A stretch of 8,204 bases of DNA from Cytophagales bacterium (GTDB lineage Bacteria; Bacteroidota; Bacteroidia; Cytophagales; Cyclobacteriaceae): positions 717 through 8,920 of the forward strand of contig DMST01000119.1 of assembly GCA_003454975.1 (NCBI GenBank). The letters are read 5' to 3'. Each line of letters opens with the position of its first letter. The stretch's first letter is position 1. Under the pieces are notes generated by a model. It was not told where the DNA came from. It did no database searches and saw only the letters and a program-made list of their open reading frames with translations. The translations under genes were made by a program, and so were the position numbers. This document shows, in pieces, positions 6,846 through 8,204 of this stretch.

Positions 6846-7448
6846 TCAATAGTAGCTTTCATATCCGTTGGGGTGAAGAGCCAATAGAGTATTCTCAACA
6901 AAGGCCAGAATTGCCTTTGTCTCTTTCTTAGCCTTTCCAATTAAATTACCCACCTCCAAAGTTTTGCCCTTTGGGTCAGGATAATACCGGAACTCAACCC
7001 AGGGTTGGCCTGGCATATCAAAGATATCCTCTTCCTCTGCTACATACACCGGCTGTCGAAAGGGGGTGGGGGCCTTGGGCTTAATCCGATACATCAGAGT
7101 GATTTCATGACTGTTTCCCCGGATGCTCTTGTAGGGTATTCCCCACCAGGTTGCCTGGGCTTTCATCGTTTGCTGATTGATTTTGATGTTGTACCGAAAT
7201 CCTAATACGATCAGGAAATTGAGGAGGATGGTAGCCGTAATGAATTCAAATGTATATTCCTTGAAAACGGGGATGGACTCCAGAAGAAAATGGATTCCTA
7301 TTATGGTGACTTCAACGGCCATTATGGATACTAGGGTGGGTAAGGACCAACTGCTCAACGAGAGCTGATATTGGCCATTTGGGTATTCAAATTGATAAAT
7401 GCCAAAGGAGAATTGCTGTGAGAAAAAGTGTCTTAGGTAAGTGAGCAT
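6846..7448 (-). CDS. Two-helix membrane protein of unknown function
   Basis: This 200-residue protein has a short N-terminal segment (1-34) rich in aromatic residues, two predicted membrane helices (about 35-56, LPTLVSIMAVEVTIIGIHFLL, and about 66-84, FEFITATILLNFLIVLGF) and a soluble C-terminal part of about 115 residues. The C-terminal part has alternating beta-type segments (YNIKINQQTMKAQA, HEITLMYRI, WVEFRYYP) and ends in a helix (AKKETKAILAFVENTLLAL). A helical hairpin followed by a beta domain and final helix resembles small bacterial membrane proteins with a PH-like cytoplasmic domain, but I cannot assign a family. There is no signal peptide and no catalytic motif. The ATG at 7446-7448 is accepted because the frame has no better start and the helices follow. 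Its base composition is more AT-rich than the glycosidase genes. It is separated from the next minus-strand gene by 288 bp, so they are probably separate transcripts. Confidence 0.75.
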   Translation of the reverse strand: MLTYLRHFFSQQFSFGIYQFEYPNGQYQLSLSSWSLPTLVSIMAVEVTIIGIHFLLESIPVFKEYTFEFITATILLNFLIVLGFRYNIKINQQTMKAQATWWGIPYKSIRGNSHEITLMYRIKPKAPTPFRQPVYVAEEEDIFDMPGQPWVEFRYYPDPKGKTLEVGNLIGKAKKETKAILAFVENTLLALHPNGYESYY

Positions 7449-7580
7449 GGCATATTTTTTCGCCCTTTCGTATCTGTTTTTTGGTTTGGAGTAAGCTCAA
7501 TCCAGAGGCCTTACCACTTGGTAAAACATTTGGGCTTTTTTTTCTGGATGATGAAGTAGATTGAGAAATGTCATTATCAA

Positions 7581-7847
7581 AAGTAGCGGAAATAAAAGTG
7601 TATCGAAAGAACGTTTATATCGCCAGCCTGCGATGCGCCTCACCCGCCAGGGTTTCGTGTTCATTTACCTAATGTATACCCCTATTCTTGTCTTGATGCC
7701 CTGTTGTCACCTGTAGGCGTAGGATTTGGCCCTATGCGTGTTTTTATGGTTGCTAGCCACCATTTTAGGTATGATTCCCCCCTTGGGTTTGCATCAAAAG
7801 CCCCTAAGAATGCCCCTGATTTGGGGGAAGTTTGAGAAGTAGCGGAA
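7581..7847 (+). repeat. 11-bp direct repeat pair in the GH3 upstream region
   Basis: AAGTAGCGGAA occurs at 7581-7591 and 7837-7847; the coordinates span both copies. Each is preceded by TTGAGAA, 14 bases upstream in the first copy and overlapping the repeat by two bases in the second, so the second looks like a shortened version of the first. This may be chance, a duplicated regulator site or residue of a small duplication. Confidence 0.3.
7676..7684 (+). promoter_or_regulatory. Single copy of ATACCCCTA motif upstream of GH3
   Basis: These nine bases are identical to 1564-1572 inside the direct repeat upstream of the GH5 gene. There is no second copy 22 bp away, and the site is about 310 bp before the GH3 start, so a shared regulator is possible but weakly supported. 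Confidence 0.15.
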
Positions 7848-7936
7848 GCTCTTTACAAGCCTTGCCGCTGTACTCTGCAAACAATCCTTTTATTGAATGA
7901 TTAGCGTATCCCAAGTTTTCGACCACACTTTTTGCG

Positions 7937-7959
7937 CCTGGGTTTCTTAGAAACCTGGG
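7937..7959 (+). other. Hairpin in the GH3 leader
   Basis: CCTGGGTTTC (7937-7946) pairs with GAAACCTGGG (7950-7959) over ten positions, including two G-T wobbles, around a TTA loop. It ends 32 bp before the GTG start of the GH3 gene. The sequence after it (TGTTTCCC) is a poor U tract, so it is more likely a 5' untranslated-region structure, mRNA stabiliser or operator than a terminator. Confidence 0.4.
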
Positions 7960-7991
7960 TGTTTCCCTAAATCAAAAAACTCCGATGAACC

Positions 7992-8204
7992 GTGAAACGA
8001 AATAGTATCCTCTTTTTAATACTAGTAGGTGGCCTGTTGGGAGGTGCGTGGCTGGTAAGTACCAATAGAGATGCCGAAACAGGCCAAGATGAAATTGACC
8101 ACAAAGTAGAAGAACTTCTGGGCCAAATGACCCTGGAGGAGAAGGTGGGTCAGATGAACCAATACAACGGGTTTTGGGACGCCACCGGACCCGCTCCTGA
8201 CAGG
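7992..8204 (+). CDS. GH3 family glycosidase, N-terminal part (runs off right edge)
   Basis: An open frame of 71 codons begins with GTG at 7992, two codons after an in-frame TGA, and stays open to the window end. It encodes MKRNS, a hydrophobic segment (ILFLILVGGLLGGAWLV, about 6-22) acting as signal peptide or membrane anchor, then EIDHKVEELLGQMTLEEKVGQMNQ, the classic start of the GH3 catalytic barrel, and YNGFWDATGPAPDR, resembling periplasmic beta-glucosidases of the BglX type. There is no lipobox Cys. Catalytic Asp and Glu lie downstream, off the window. GTG is the only common start codon ahead of the hydrophobic segment. An ATG at 7985 is in another frame and ends after six codons at TAG, overlapping this start. 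The likely role is release of glucose from beta-gluco-oligosaccharides, completing what the GH5 and GH30 enzymes begin, but exact specificity is unknown. Confidence 0.85.
   Translation, partial: MKRNSILFLILVGGLLGGAWLVSTNRDAETGQDEIDHKVEELLGQMTLEEKVGQMNQYNGFWDATGPAPDR

Larger units (their letters stand above)
7449..7991. other. Intergenic region without a convincing gene
   Basis: About 540 bp separate the divergent membrane-protein and GH3 genes. No long frame exists on either strand. Visible items are a short dyad TTACC/GGTAA (7511-7524) with T8 downstream, ATACCCCTA at 7676-7684 matching the repeat upstream of GH5, AAGTAGCGGAA twice (7581-7591, 7837-7847), a C-rich/G-rich stretch (7776-7828) and a hairpin near the GH3 start (7937-7959). 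A 34-codon frame from ATG 7568 has no supporting features. The length suggests a regulatory region, an unrecognised small RNA or decayed DNA. Confidence 0.5.

Noticed and set aside
7568..7672. Plus-strand frame of 34 codons starting at ATG 7568
   Set aside because: It is short and basic, with no ribosome-binding site, signal or recognisable motif.
1..8204. CRISPR array, tRNA/rRNA genes, transposase or phage genes
   Set aside because: No regular repeat-spacer series, cloverleaf-like sequence, rRNA core sequence, transposase motif or terminal inverted repeats were found.

Overview
The window looks like a chromosomal segment of a free-living, polysaccharide-degrading member of the Bacteroidota. 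The strongest evidence is a C-terminal type IX secretion (T9SS) sorting domain on a large glycosidase, a secretion route essentially confined to that phylum. A Bacteroidota-type lipoprotein glycosidase and the lack of clear Shine-Dalgarno sequences before most genes agree with this. Base composition is near-balanced in the coding regions and more AT-rich in the intergenic ones. Lewinella/Saprospiria-like bacteria would fit, but the genus cannot be fixed from this sequence.

Layout, left to right. (1) Positions 1-1349, minus strand: the first 449 codons of a LodA/GoxA-family quinoprotein amino-acid oxidase, running off the left edge. (2) 1350-1683: a divergent intergenic region with interleaved inverted repeats and two copies of a 12-bp sequence exactly 22 bp apart, in a position suited to an operator for the glycosidase gene. 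(3) 1684-4455, plus strand: a multidomain secreted GH5 glucanase (GH5, CBM6, Ig-like/SwmB-like, CBM6, T9SS sorting domain). (4) 4544-6049, plus strand: a GH30 glycosidase with a lipoprotein signal peptide, 88 bp downstream and probably co-transcribed. (5) A strong hairpin at 6120-6141 separates this pair from two minus-strand genes of unknown function: a small acidic exported protein (6204-6557) and a two-helix membrane protein (6846-7448). (6) 7449-7991: about 540 bp without a convincing gene. (7) 7992-8204, plus strand: the N-terminus of a GH3 glycosidase with a GTG start, running off the right edge.

GH5, GH30 and GH3 together suggest breakdown of a beta-glucan (for example a beta-1,3/1,6-glucan such as laminarin or fungal glucan). 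The GH5 would be released or surface-attached by T9SS, the GH30 membrane-anchored as a lipoprotein, and the GH3 would finish oligosaccharides in the envelope. The substrate is inferred from the families. No SusC/SusD pair or dedicated regulator lies in the window. The LodA-like oxidase has no visible functional link to the glycosidases. I see no tRNA, rRNA, CRISPR array, insertion sequence or phage gene. Nothing here demonstrates a wholly new system; the best leads are the 22-bp-spaced repeats, the hairpin inside the GH5 signal-peptide codons, and the two unrecognised minus-strand proteins.
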